9,941 nt of DNA from Christensenella sp. UBA1252. GTDB taxonomy: Bacteria > Bacillota > Clostridia > Christensenellales > CAG-1252. Each line of letters starts with the position of its first letter. The first letter of the stretch is position 1. Shown here piece by piece: positions 1 to 6,545 of this stretch. The position numbers and the translations under genes were made by a program. The stretch spans positions 1-9,941 of the forward strand of contig DBVY01000037.1 of assembly GCA_002308575.1 (NCBI GenBank), read 5' to 3'. The notes under the pieces are model-generated. The model was not told the DNA's origin and made no database searches. It worked only from the letters and a program-made list of their open reading frames with translations.

Positions 1-1469
1 GTCGTTCCGGACGTGTACTGCATATTGCAGACGTCGTGTTTATTGACCGCCGCCGCCATACGCAAGACCTCTTCCTGCTTGACCTTTTCGGAGAGTTTGA
101 TCGCTTGGCTCCAAGTTAAGCAACCGGGCTGACGATAGCCGACGGTGATGACGTTTCTGAGGAAGGGAAGGCGCTTTGCGTGCAACGGATCGGAAGGTTT
201 CTTTTCCGAAAGCTCGGGGCAAAGCTGCGCGATGATCTTGCCGTAATGGCAATCTTTCGAACCTTCGGTCATGATCAACGTGTGCGTGTCGGACTGCTTC
301 AAAAGGTATTCGACCTCGGCGATCTTGTACGCCGTGTTGACCGTCACGAGGACGGCGCCGATCTTAACGGTCGCCCAAAACGCGATATACCATTGCGGAA
401 CGTTGGACGCCCAAACCGCAACGTGCGAACCGGCTTTGACGCCGAGCGCGATCAAGGTGCGCGCGAATTCGTCCACATCTCTGCGGAACTCGGTATAGGT
501 GCGGGTGTAATCCAAAGTCGTGTACTTAAACGCGTATTGATCGGGGAACTCTTCGCACATTCTGTCCAGAACGGCGGGAAACGTTTCGTCGATCAAAATC
601 TCTTTTCTCCAAACGAATTTTCCGGTATGCGCACGGTTGTAATAAAGGGTCTTTTCTCTTTTCGCCGTATCGCCGAATTGCTTCATAAATCCGACGAATT
701 GCGCGAAAATGATCTCAATGTCTTTGAGCTCCGAACACCAATCGGGATTCCAAACGAGGGAGATAAAGCCGTCGTAATTGACGGAAGAAAGCGCCGCCAT
801 CATATCTTTGACGGGGAGATCGCCTTCGCCGAGCAGGCAGTACTCGACCTTGCCGTCTTCGGATTTTTTCGCGTCGTTCAAATGCACGTGCTTGACGTAC
901 GCGCCGAGGTTCTCAATGACCTTTTCGGGCGCTTCGCCCGAGCCGAAATAGGCGGCGGAAAAATTCCAAAGCGAAGCGAAGGTGTCGCTCGCAAAACTTT
1001 GCAACAAGTCGCGAAGACGGGCGCTGCTGACGTAAAGCCCCGCCGTTTCCGCAAGGATCGTCACGCCCGCTTTTTCGGCGGCGGGAAGGATCTCCGCGAT
1101 CAAAGAACGAACGCGCGCGTCCGCGCTTTCGAAATCGGCGTGATCTTCCGCGCGAACGCGAACGTACGGGATATGCAAATTCCGCGCGATCTCGATGCAC
1201 TTCAAAATCTCTTCGACGACGGCATCTCTGCCGTTTTCCGCCGCGATATCGCAGATCGCGTCGATACAGGGCAAAGAAAGCTTCTTCTCATAAAGTTTTC
1301 GAAGGGTCGCCGCGGCGGCATAATCGTGAAATGCGCCGTCTTTATCGGTAAAAAGCCTGTTATGAATATTATGCGGCTCTACGCCGTCGAATCCGAGGTC
1401 GCAGGCGTAAGCGCAAAAATCATCGAAGGTTGCGTGATGCCAACCTTTCGTGGAAAAGGAAAGTTTCAT
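1..1469 (-). CDS. Sugar-isomerase-like TIM barrel fused to AMP-binding acyl-CoA ligase (3' end beyond the left edge)
   Basis: I translated this frame by hand from the ATG at 1469; 489 codons run open to the left edge. It begins two bases after the LeuA-like stop, so the two are probably translationally coupled. Residues about 1-265 look like a xylose-isomerase-type TIM barrel (sugar phosphate isomerase/epimerase or AP endonuclease 2 family): LGFDGVEPHN, AGVTILAETAG (E141), YVKHVHLND (H196) and YDGFISLVWNPDW. Residues about 290 onward are the N-terminal part of a fatty-acyl-CoA ligase: FPDQYAFKY, GSHVAVWASNVPQW, GAVLVTVNTAY, and finally NMQYTSGT, the start of the ATP-binding P-loop, at the window edge. 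Two of the four expected barrel metal ligands are replaced (N169 for Asp, V239 for Glu), so its isomerase activity is doubtful. Ligase substrate is unknown; fatty or branched-chain acids fit the context. Confidence 0.9.
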   Translation of the reverse strand, partial: MKLSFSTKGWHHATFDDFCAYACDLGFDGVEPHNIHNRLFTDKDGAFHDYAAAATLRKLYEKKLSLPCIDAICDIAAENGRDAVVEEILKCIEIARNLHIPYVRVRAEDHADFESADARVRSLIAEILPAAEKAGVTILAETAGLYVSSARLRDLLQSFASDTFASLWNFSAAYFGSGEAPEKVIENLGAYVKHVHLNDAKKSEDGKVEYCLLGEGDLPVKDMMAALSSVNYDGFISLVWNPDWCSELKDIEIIFAQFVGFMKQFGDTAKREKTLYYNRAHTGKFVWRKEILIDETFPAVLDRMCEEFPDQYAFKYTTLDYTRTYTEFRRDVDEFARTLIALGVKAGSHVAVWASNVPQWYIAFWATVKIGAVLVTVNTAYKIAEVEYLLKQSDTHTLIMTEGSKDCHYGKIIAQLCPELSEKKPSDPLHAKRLPFLRNVITVGYRQPGCLTWSQAIKLSEKVKQEEVLRMAAAVNKHDVCNMQYTSGT

Positions 1470-1471
1470 CG

Positions 1472-2845
1472 TTATTCCTCCTCGTACGCGATCTTATTCG
1501 CCGCGTTCAGATACGCCCGGATGGACGCTCCGATGATATCCGTGGAAATTCCTTTTCCAGAATATAGTTTTCCGTCCTTACGGAGCTTGACGAGCGCCGA
1601 ACCCATCGCCTCTTTTCCTTCGGTCACGGATTGGATCTCGAAATCGTCGAGCTCGTAATGGGTTCCGATCATACTTTCAAGGCAAAGGAAAGCCGCGTCG
1701 ATCGGTCCGTTGCCCATCATGATGCCGGTCAGCGTTTCGCCGCCCTTTTGCAGCGTGATCTGCGCGGACGAACGAATGATGTTGCCGTTATTGATTACGT
1801 AGCTGACGAGTTTATAGGTCGCCGGAACTTGCAAGGCAGCGGACGCCACGATCGCGTCCAATTCTTTCGCTCCGACTCTCTTTTTCTTGTTCGCAACGCG
1901 CAAAAACTCTTCGTAGACCTTGGTTTGATCTTCGTCCGAAAGGTCGTAGCCGAGCTTCGCCGCCGCTTCGATCACGGCGTTTTTATCGTCGTTTTCGTCC
2001 AAATTCACGAACGGAACGTCGCTGATGCCGACGCTCGCCGCTTTCTTTTCTTCGCCGCCGTTCAGAATGCTTTTGATACGGGTCATCGTGCGATTGAGTT
2101 CGGTAAACGTAACGCCGACGGAAATGCCGTTTCTCGCGCCGCTGTTTTTAACGGATTCGCCGAGAATCTGCAAGTCAATGCCGTCGCCGGTCAAAACGGT
2201 CTTTACGGCTTTGACGCCTTTCTTGACCGCGAGCACGGCGGAAGAGAGCGCGAACCCGCTCTTATCCGACACCGCAACGCCGATCGGAATATTGATGATT
2301 TTTCCGTATTTTTCCGCAAAAAGCGCGTATTCGTCGGGGAGCATTTCGCCCGCGTCGTCCGAGAGATAGACCGCTTTCGCGCCCGCCTCTTCGGCGGCGA
2401 GCAGCGTGCTCTTCAAAAACTCTTCTTCGGCGCGCGTTGCGTCGAGGGCGCAGAAATACACCTTTTGTACCTTGGACGCCGCGTAAGAAACAAGCTCCTT
2501 GATATACTCTAACATCTTCGGGGGCTTTCTGTGATGGAAATATTCCATACCGACCGGAGAAACGCTGAGTTCGACGCGCAACGCGGCGTTTTTCGCCGCC
2601 GAAAGCGCTTCCGCCGCTTCATCCGCTTCCGCTTTGGAGAAAACGGGAACGGAAAGCACGCTCTTTTTGATAAAAGACGCACAAGTACGAATCAATAGGG
2701 CGTCTTCTTTGTTCCCCGATAGCACGGGGAACTCGATCACGTCCACGCATAGCTTTTCCAGCAAGCGCGCGATTTCGAATTTCTCTTTAAAAGTCAGTTC
2801 GTTTTCATTTCCGCAAAGCCTTGCCGCGATTTTTACCTGATTCAT
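1472..2845 (-). CDS. 2-isopropylmalate-synthase-like protein with degenerate catalytic barrel and intact LeuA regulatory domain
   Basis: 457 residues. The C-terminal part (about 337-450) is a good LeuA dimer/regulatory domain, with GNGPIDAAF (378-386) and YSGKGISTDIIGAS (428-441) followed by AYLNAANK. The domain binds leucine in true isopropylmalate synthases. The N-terminal part (about 1-260) follows the HMGL-like barrel in length and secondary structure, but the catalytic motifs are gone. LRDGEQ is replaced by RLCGNE (9-14). The metal-binding HxHND is replaced by AVSDK (191-195), losing both histidines. GxGERAGN is replaced by DGIDLQIL (221-228). The SGIHxDG segment is not recognisable. I infer a non-catalytic or refunctionalised paralogue, perhaps a leucine sensor or partner of the neighbouring enzymes. 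A rapidly diverged synthase with a different metal site remains possible. The frame is intact, so it is not an ordinary pseudogene. Confidence 0.85.
   Translation of the reverse strand: MNQVKIAARLCGNENELTFKEKFEIARLLEKLCVDVIEFPVLSGNKEDALLIRTCASFIKKSVLSVPVFSKAEADEAAEALSAAKNAALRVELSVSPVGMEYFHHRKPPKMLEYIKELVSYAASKVQKVYFCALDATRAEEEFLKSTLLAAEEAGAKAVYLSDDAGEMLPDEYALFAEKYGKIINIPIGVAVSDKSGFALSSAVLAVKKGVKAVKTVLTGDGIDLQILGESVKNSGARNGISVGVTFTELNRTMTRIKSILNGGEEKKAASVGISDVPFVNLDENDDKNAVIEAAAKLGYDLSDEDQTKVYEEFLRVANKKKRVGAKELDAIVASAALQVPATYKLVSYVINNGNIIRSSAQITLQKGGETLTGIMMGNGPIDAAFLCLESMIGTHYELDDFEIQSVTEGKEAMGSALVKLRKDGKLYSGKGISTDIIGASIRAYLNAANKIAYEEE
1477..1483 (-). promoter_or_regulatory. Ribosome binding site of the TIM-barrel/ligase gene
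   Basis: GAGGAGG on the minus strand lies seven bases before the ATG at 1469, inside the last codons of the LeuA-like gene. It supports this start for a gene that has no stop in the window. Confidence 0.8.
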
Positions 2846-2852
2846 ACCTGTA

Positions 2853-2858
2853 CTCCTT
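2853..2858 (-). promoter_or_regulatory. Ribosome binding site of the LeuA-like gene
   Basis: AAGGAG on the minus strand, seven bases before the ATG at 2845, in the 36-base gap after ilvE. No terminator or promoter is recognisable in that gap. Confidence 0.7.
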
Positions 2859-2881
2859 ACTTGTTTTGTTTGCCGTATTAT

Positions 2882-3946
2882 TTATTTAACGAGCATCGTC
2901 CAGCCGAACGGATCTTCGATCTCGCCCCATTGAATGCCGGTCAACGTGTCGTATAACTTTTGCGTGACAGCGCCGATCTTTCCTTCGTTGATCGTGTACT
3001 TCACGTCTTTATAGCAGAGTTCGCCGATCGGAGAAACGACCGCCGCCGTTCCGCAGCCCCACGCCTCTTCGAGCGTTCCGTTCTTCAAAGCATCGCCGAG
3101 CTCTTCGACGGAAAGCAATCTCTCTTCGACGGTGTATCCCTCTTTCTTCAAAACTTCGATACAGCTCTTACGCGTGATACCCGGAAGGATCGAACCCGTA
3201 AGTTTCGGGGTCACGATTTTGCCCGCGATCTTGAACATAACGTTCATCGCGCCGACTTCTTCGATGTACTTCCTCTCGACGCCGTCCAGCCAAAGAACTT
3301 GCGAATAGCCCTTGTCTTCCGCCTTCTTACCGGCGCGGTTGGAAGCCGCGTAGTTACCGCCGCACTTCGCATAACCCGTTCCGCCGCGCACCGCGCGCAC
3401 GTCTTCGGATTCGATCATGATCTTAACGGGGTTGATACCCTCTTTGTAGTAACTGCCGACAGGCGACGCGATGATCACGAATTTCGCGTGATGCACGGCG
3501 TGCACGCCGAGCGTTTCGTCGTTTCCGAACATAAACGGACGGAGATAGAGAGAGGTTCCCTTCTTATGCGGCGTCCAAGCCTTTTCCGAAGAAACGAACG
3601 CGAGCAACGCTTGCAACGCAAGATCTTCGGGGATCTCGGGGAGGCAGAGCCTCTCGGCGGAATTATTCATTCTGCGGATATTCTCCATCGGGCGGAAGAG
3701 TTGGACTTCGCCGTCCGCTCTTCTGTACGCCTTCAATCCTTCGAATATCTCCGAGCCGTAATGCAACGCGGTGCAAGCCGGATGGATCGAGAGGTTCTCG
3801 AAAGGAACGATGCGGAGATCATGCCAGCCTTCTTCCGAAGACCAATCCATGATCAGCATATGATCGCTGAAATATTTGCCGAAGCCGAGCGTATCCTCGG
3901 CGGGCATCGTTTTGGGGTTCTTGGTTTTGATATATTTGATTTCCAT
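2882..3946 (-). CDS. ilvE: Branched-chain amino acid aminotransferase
   Basis: 354 residues, a class II (eukaryote-like) branched-chain aminotransferase of fold-type IV. It reversibly moves the amino group between leucine, isoleucine or valine and 2-oxoglutarate, using pyridoxal phosphate. Visible features: TALHYGSEIFEGLKAYR (about 59-75), NIRRMNNSAERLCLP (about 89-103), YLRPFMFG (134-141), the segment GTGYAKCGGNYAASN with the PLP-binding lysine K194, IEEVGAMNVMF, and near the C-terminus GCGTAAVVSPIGEL. It sits directly after the oxidoreductase genes. Its product or substrate, a branched-chain 2-oxoacid, is the substrate of VOR, which is the best contextual argument for calling the oxidoreductase branched-chain specific. 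The gene is intact and of normal length. Direction (synthesis or breakdown of amino acids) is not shown by sequence. Confidence 0.95.
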   Translation of the reverse strand: MEIKYIKTKNPKTMPAEDTLGFGKYFSDHMLIMDWSSEEGWHDLRIVPFENLSIHPACTALHYGSEIFEGLKAYRRADGEVQLFRPMENIRRMNNSAERLCLPEIPEDLALQALLAFVSSEKAWTPHKKGTSLYLRPFMFGNDETLGVHAVHHAKFVIIASPVGSYYKEGINPVKIMIESEDVRAVRGGTGYAKCGGNYAASNRAGKKAEDKGYSQVLWLDGVERKYIEEVGAMNVMFKIAGKIVTPKLTGSILPGITRKSCIEVLKKEGYTVEERLLSVEELGDALKNGTLEEAWGCGTAAVVSPIGELCYKDVKYTINEGKIGAVTQKLYDTLTGIQWGEIEDPFGWTMLVK

Positions 3947-3953
3947 AAAACTT

Positions 3954-3961
3954 ACCTCCTT
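3954..3961 (-). promoter_or_regulatory. Strong ribosome binding site of ilvE
   Basis: Perfect AAGGAGGT on the minus strand, seven bases before the ATG at 3946 and overlapping the gamma-subunit stop codon. It decides the ilvE start. Confidence 0.8.
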
Positions 3962-4493
3962 AAGAATTCGCGCCGAGGTCGATCGCCTTGCGGTTCACTT
4001 CCATCATATCGGCGTGCTTCGCGCTGATGACTTTTGCCAGCGCGGCTTTCAAACTCTCGTCGTTGTACTCGCCGAGCTCTTTTAAGATCTTTCCGACGAG
4101 GATCATGTTCGCAAGCGTCGGGAAGCCGTTATCGGACGCCATTTGCGTGGCGGGAAGCGCGAACACCGTAACGTCCGTCCTCTCAACCTTGCGCTCGATC
4201 AACGAAGAATCCAAAAAGATGATGCCGCCGGGCGCGACCTTGCTCTCGAAACGATCGAGAGAAGGCAGATTCATCGCAACGAGGACGTCGGGATTGTTAA
4301 CGATCGGGGAACCGACGGGTTCGTCCGAAATGATAACGCCGCAACTCGCCGTACCACCGCGCATCTCGGGGCCGTAAGAAGGAAGCCAACTGACCTCTTT
4401 ATTTTCGATCAAACCCTTATACGCGATGAATTTTCCCGCGAAAAGGATGCCTTGTCCACCGAAACCGGAAAAAAGAAACTGTCTTGTGCTCAT
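3960..4493 (-). CDS. 2-oxoacid:ferredoxin oxidoreductase, gamma subunit
   Basis: A 177-residue protein matching the pyruvate/ketoisovalerate oxidoreductase catalytic-domain (gamma) family. It starts with FSGFGGQGILFAGK (8-21), a glycine-rich turn diagnostic for the family, and then has SYGPEMRGGTASCGVIIS (about 39-56) and the FPTLANMILVGKIL segment in the C-terminal half. This subunit helps bind CoA in characterised 2-oxoacid:ferredoxin oxidoreductases. Length is normal for the free-standing form. The start overlaps the beta-subunit stop by four bases, and its stop codon abuts the ribosome binding site of ilvE, so beta, gamma and ilvE form a tightly packed run. Nothing looks truncated or frameshifted. 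No symbol is given because vorC, vorG and korC are all used for this subunit. Confidence 0.93.
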   Translation of the reverse strand: MSTRQFLFSGFGGQGILFAGKFIAYKGLIENKEVSWLPSYGPEMRGGTASCGVIISDEPVGSPIVNNPDVLVAMNLPSLDRFESKVAPGGIIFLDSSLIERKVERTDVTVFALPATQMASDNGFPTLANMILVGKILKELGEYNDESLKAALAKVISAKHADMMEVNRKAIDLGANS

Positions 4494-5248
4494 TCTTTCT
4501 TGCCCTCCTCGTTTGCGCTTCTGTCCTTATAAACGCCGAGCGGATAGTACGGGAGCATTTTCTCCTCGATCCACTTCAACGCGTTTTGCGGCGTCATGCC
4601 CCAGTTCGTCGGGCAGGAAGAAACGACTTCGATCAAAGAGAAGCCTTTGCCCGCGATCTGATTTTGAAACGCTTTTTTGATCGCCTTTTTCGCGGCGCGG
4701 ATATGCGGAATGCTGTTGACCGTGACGCGCTCCAAATATTCGGGACCTTCAAGCTCGGAAAGGAGCTCGCAAACCTTGATCGGGTAGCCGCAGAGTTTGG
4801 GATCTCTGCCGTACGGAGAGGTCTGCGTAACCTGTCCTACGAGCGAGGTCGGCGCCATTTGTCCGCCCGTCATTCCGTAGATCGCGTTGTTGATAAAGAT
4901 CACGGTGATGTTCTCGTTTCTCGCCGCGGCGTGGACGGTTTCCGCCATACCGATCGACGCGAGGTCGCCGTCGCCTTGGTAGGTAAAGACGATCTTCGAG
5001 GGATCGCCTCTTTTGACGCCCGTTGCAACCGCGGGCGCTCTTCCGTGCGCCGCCTCGATCATATCGCAGGCAAAATAATCGTACGCCATAACCGAGCAAC
5101 CGACGGGAGCGATACCGATCGTTTCCCCTTCGATGCCGAGTTCGTCAATCACTTCCGCCACGAGCTTATGCACGATGCCGTGCGTACAGCCGGGGCAATA
5201 ATGGAGAGGCACGTCCAAAAGCGCGTGCGGCTTATCGTATACTATCAT
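4490..5248 (-). CDS. vorA: 2-oxoacid:ferredoxin oxidoreductase, beta (thiamine-diphosphate-binding) subunit
   Basis: A 252-residue subunit holding the diphosphate end of thiamine diphosphate and its magnesium. Motifs: YCPGCTHG (C18, C21), PVGCSV (48-53), the cofactor motif starting GDGD at 92-95 and ending NNAIYGMTGGQMAPTS (120-135). The MTGGQ.APTS stretch is typical of the KGOR/VOR/IOR branch, not of pyruvate:ferredoxin oxidoreductase. The pyrophosphate centre works with the alpha subunit. There is no attached ferredoxin or gamma domain, consistent with the separate delta and gamma genes here. The last bases overlap the gamma start in an ATGA arrangement, so beta and gamma are translationally coupled. 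The symbol follows the usage in which VorA is the TPP subunit; some databases call it vorB or korB. Confidence 0.93.
   Translation of the reverse strand: MIVYDKPHALLDVPLHYCPGCTHGIVHKLVAEVIDELGIEGETIGIAPVGCSVMAYDYFACDMIEAAHGRAPAVATGVKRGDPSKIVFTYQGDGDLASIGMAETVHAAARNENITVIFINNAIYGMTGGQMAPTSLVGQVTQTSPYGRDPKLCGYPIKVCELLSELEGPEYLERVTVNSIPHIRAAKKAIKKAFQNQIAGKGFSLIEVVSSCPTNWGMTPQNALKWIEEKMLPYYPLGVYKDRSANEEGKKE
4503..4510 (-). promoter_or_regulatory. Ribosome binding site of the gamma-subunit gene inside the beta gene
   Basis: GAGGAGGG on the minus strand lies nine bases before the ATG at 4493, within the final codons of the beta gene. It supports the four-base overlapping start. Confidence 0.65.
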
Positions 5249-5256
5249 TCTTGCTT

Positions 5257-5262
5257 ACCTCC
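5257..5262 (-). promoter_or_regulatory. Ribosome binding site of the beta-subunit gene
   Basis: GGAGGT on the minus strand, eight bases before the ATG at 5248, in the 18-base gap between the alpha and beta genes. Confidence 0.7.
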
Positions 5263-5266
5263 GTTC

Positions 5267-6319
5267 TTACTTACTTGCTTTTACGATCGCGTCCAAAACC
5301 TGTTCGGGCGAGGGGATCATTCCACCGACGCGATTGCAGAGAGAAACCTTGACTTTGCATTCCGAAGCGAGGCGCACGTCCTCGATCATCTGACCCATCG
5401 AAAGCTCTACCGAAATGAATTCTTTTACGTGTTCCGCCGCTTTCTTAAAGGGCGCGTCGGGGAACGGCCACAGGGTGATCGGACGGATCAAGCCCGCTTT
5501 GATGCCTCTCTTTCTCGCTTCTTTTACGGCGTTTTTCGAAACTCTCGCGGCGATACCGAAGGCGGCGATCGCGATCTCCGCGTCGTCCATCATATACTCT
5601 TCGTACATCGTTTCGTTCTTCTTTACGAGGTCGTAACGCTCGAAACGCGCGATGTTGAGTTTTTCGAGTTCTTCGGGGATCAAAGACAAAGAATTCACGA
5701 CGTTGTGTTTGCGTTGCATCTTCGTTCCCGTCGTTGCCCACGGCTTTTCGGGCGCGGGCTTAATATCGAAGTTCAGGTCGACGGGTTCCATCATTTGACC
5801 CATCGTTCCGTCCGCGAGGATCATCGCGGTCATTCTGTACTTATCCGCAAGTTCGAAACCTTTGACGGTCAGCTCCGCCATCTCCTGCACCGAGGAGGGC
5901 GCGAGGACGATCAAATGATAATCGCCGTGGCCGCCGCCGCGCGTCGCTTGGAAATAATCGGATTGGCTGGGCTGGATTCCGCCGAGGCCGGGACCGCCGC
6001 GTTGCACGTTAACGACGAGGGCCGGAAGATCCGCGCCCGCGAGATAACTGATGCCCTCGCCTTTCAGGGAGATGCCCGGGCTGGAAGAGGAAGTCATCGC
6101 GCGAAGTCCCGCGCTCGCAACGCCGTACACCATATTGATCGCCGCGATCTCGCTCTCCGCTTGGAGGAAGGTTCCGCCGATCTTCGGCATTCTCTTCGCC
6201 ATATACGCCGCGACTTCGGTCTGCGGCGTGATCGGATAGCCGAAATAATGTCTGCAACCTGCTTTGATCGCCGCTTCGGCGATCGCTTCGTTACCTTTCA
6301 TCAAAACTTTATCTGCCAT
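5267..6319 (-). CDS. vorB: 2-oxoacid:ferredoxin oxidoreductase, alpha subunit (VorB-like)
   Basis: 350 residues, the usual length for the alpha subunit of branched-chain 2-oxoacid:ferredoxin oxidoreductase (VOR) and the related 2-oxoglutarate enzyme. It begins with the pyrimidine-binding domain: GNEAIAEAAIKAG, FGYPITPQTEV (about 26-36) and QAESEIAAINMVYG, whose glutamate is the conserved thiamine-diphosphate activator in this family. These are followed by SSSSPGISLKGEGISYLAGA and the substrate-side segment GPGLGGIQPSQSDYFQATRG. The C-terminal half is the domain II transketolase-like fold. With the other three subunits it catalyses 2-oxoacid + CoA + oxidised ferredoxin to acyl-CoA + CO2 + reduced ferredoxin, reversibly, in the cytoplasm. 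The neighbouring ilvE favours branched-chain substrates. 2-Oxoglutarate or aryl 2-oxoacids cannot be excluded by eye. Confidence 0.93.
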   Translation of the reverse strand: MADKVLMKGNEAIAEAAIKAGCRHYFGYPITPQTEVAAYMAKRMPKIGGTFLQAESEIAAINMVYGVASAGLRAMTSSSSPGISLKGEGISYLAGADLPALVVNVQRGGPGLGGIQPSQSDYFQATRGGGHGDYHLIVLAPSSVQEMAELTVKGFELADKYRMTAMILADGTMGQMMEPVDLNFDIKPAPEKPWATTGTKMQRKHNVVNSLSLIPEELEKLNIARFERYDLVKKNETMYEEYMMDDAEIAIAAFGIAARVSKNAVKEARKRGIKAGLIRPITLWPFPDAPFKKAAEHVKEFISVELSMGQMIEDVRLASECKVKVSLCNRVGGMIPSPEQVLDAIVKASK

Positions 6320-6322
6320 ACT

Positions 6323-6331
6323 ATCACCTTT
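6323..6331 (-). promoter_or_regulatory. Ribosome binding site of the alpha-subunit gene, overlapping the delta stop codon
   Basis: The minus strand reads AAAGGTGAT, complementary to the 16S rRNA tail, and includes the delta-subunit TGA. Translation of delta and alpha is therefore likely coupled. It supports the ATG at 6319. Confidence 0.65.
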
Positions 6332-6530
6332 CCACCTTTATAATCGAATCGGGGCACATGATCGCGCAGGAGCCGCAACCGATACATTGGTCGGGGTTCG
6401 CGGCTTCAACGGGATGATGCCCTTTTTTGTTTATCTTATCGGGAGCAAGACGCAGAACGTCTTTCGGGCAAACGTCCACGCATAGTCCGCAGCCCTTACA
6501 GTAGTCGGTTTTGAAAGTCAGTTTTGCCAT
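6324..6530 (-). CDS. 2-oxoacid:ferredoxin oxidoreductase, delta (2x[4Fe-4S] ferredoxin-like) subunit
   Basis: A 68-residue protein with two bacterial-type iron-sulfur motifs: C11, C14, C17, C21-P and C49, C52, C55, C59-P. Each is CxxCxxCxxxCP, and together they give two [4Fe-4S] clusters. It carries electrons between the thiamine-diphosphate centre of the oxidoreductase and soluble ferredoxin. The length is normal for the separate delta subunit of four-subunit KGOR/VOR-type enzymes. Its stop is four bases from the start of the alpha subunit, and delta-alpha-beta-gamma is a common gene order for these enzymes. Gene names for this subunit differ between databases (vorC, vorD, korD), so no symbol is assigned. 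Confidence 0.95.
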   Translation of the reverse strand: MAKLTFKTDYCKGCGLCVDVCPKDVLRLAPDKINKKGHHPVEAANPDQCIGCGSCAIMCPDSIIKVER

Positions 6531-6537
6531 AAGCCAT

Positions 6538-6543
6538 CTCCTT
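6538..6543 (-). promoter_or_regulatory. Ribosome binding site of the delta-subunit gene
   Basis: AAGGAG on the minus strand, seven bases before the ATG at 6530. It fixes the start of this short gene, which is otherwise easy to miss. Confidence 0.7.
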
Positions 6544-6545
6544 TT

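Noticed and set aside
40..252. Minus-strand frame of 70 codons near the left edge
   Set aside because: Out of frame with the barrel-ligase gene that covers the same DNA; no ribosome binding site or family resemblance.
180..1658. Plus-strand open frame of 492 codons
   Set aside because: It lies antisense to the barrel-ligase gene in matching codon register and runs into the LeuA-like gene. The minus-strand translation gives recognisable domains and a good ribosome binding site; this one gives an arginine- and histidine-rich sequence with no known motif.
1472..2845. Annotation as a functional 2-isopropylmalate or citramalate synthase (leuA, cimA)
   Set aside because: The metal-binding and substrate-binding motifs shared by those enzymes are missing, so a functional name would overstate the evidence.
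2960..4027. Plus-strand open frame of 355 codons
   Set aside because: Antisense to ilvE, which is intact and carries all class II aminotransferase motifs.
4484..6343. Plus-strand open frame of 619 codons
   Set aside because: Antisense to the oxidoreductase beta and alpha genes, which match their families end to end. Its composition is a mirror of their codon use (few TTA, CTA and TCA codons), and it contains no recognisable domain.
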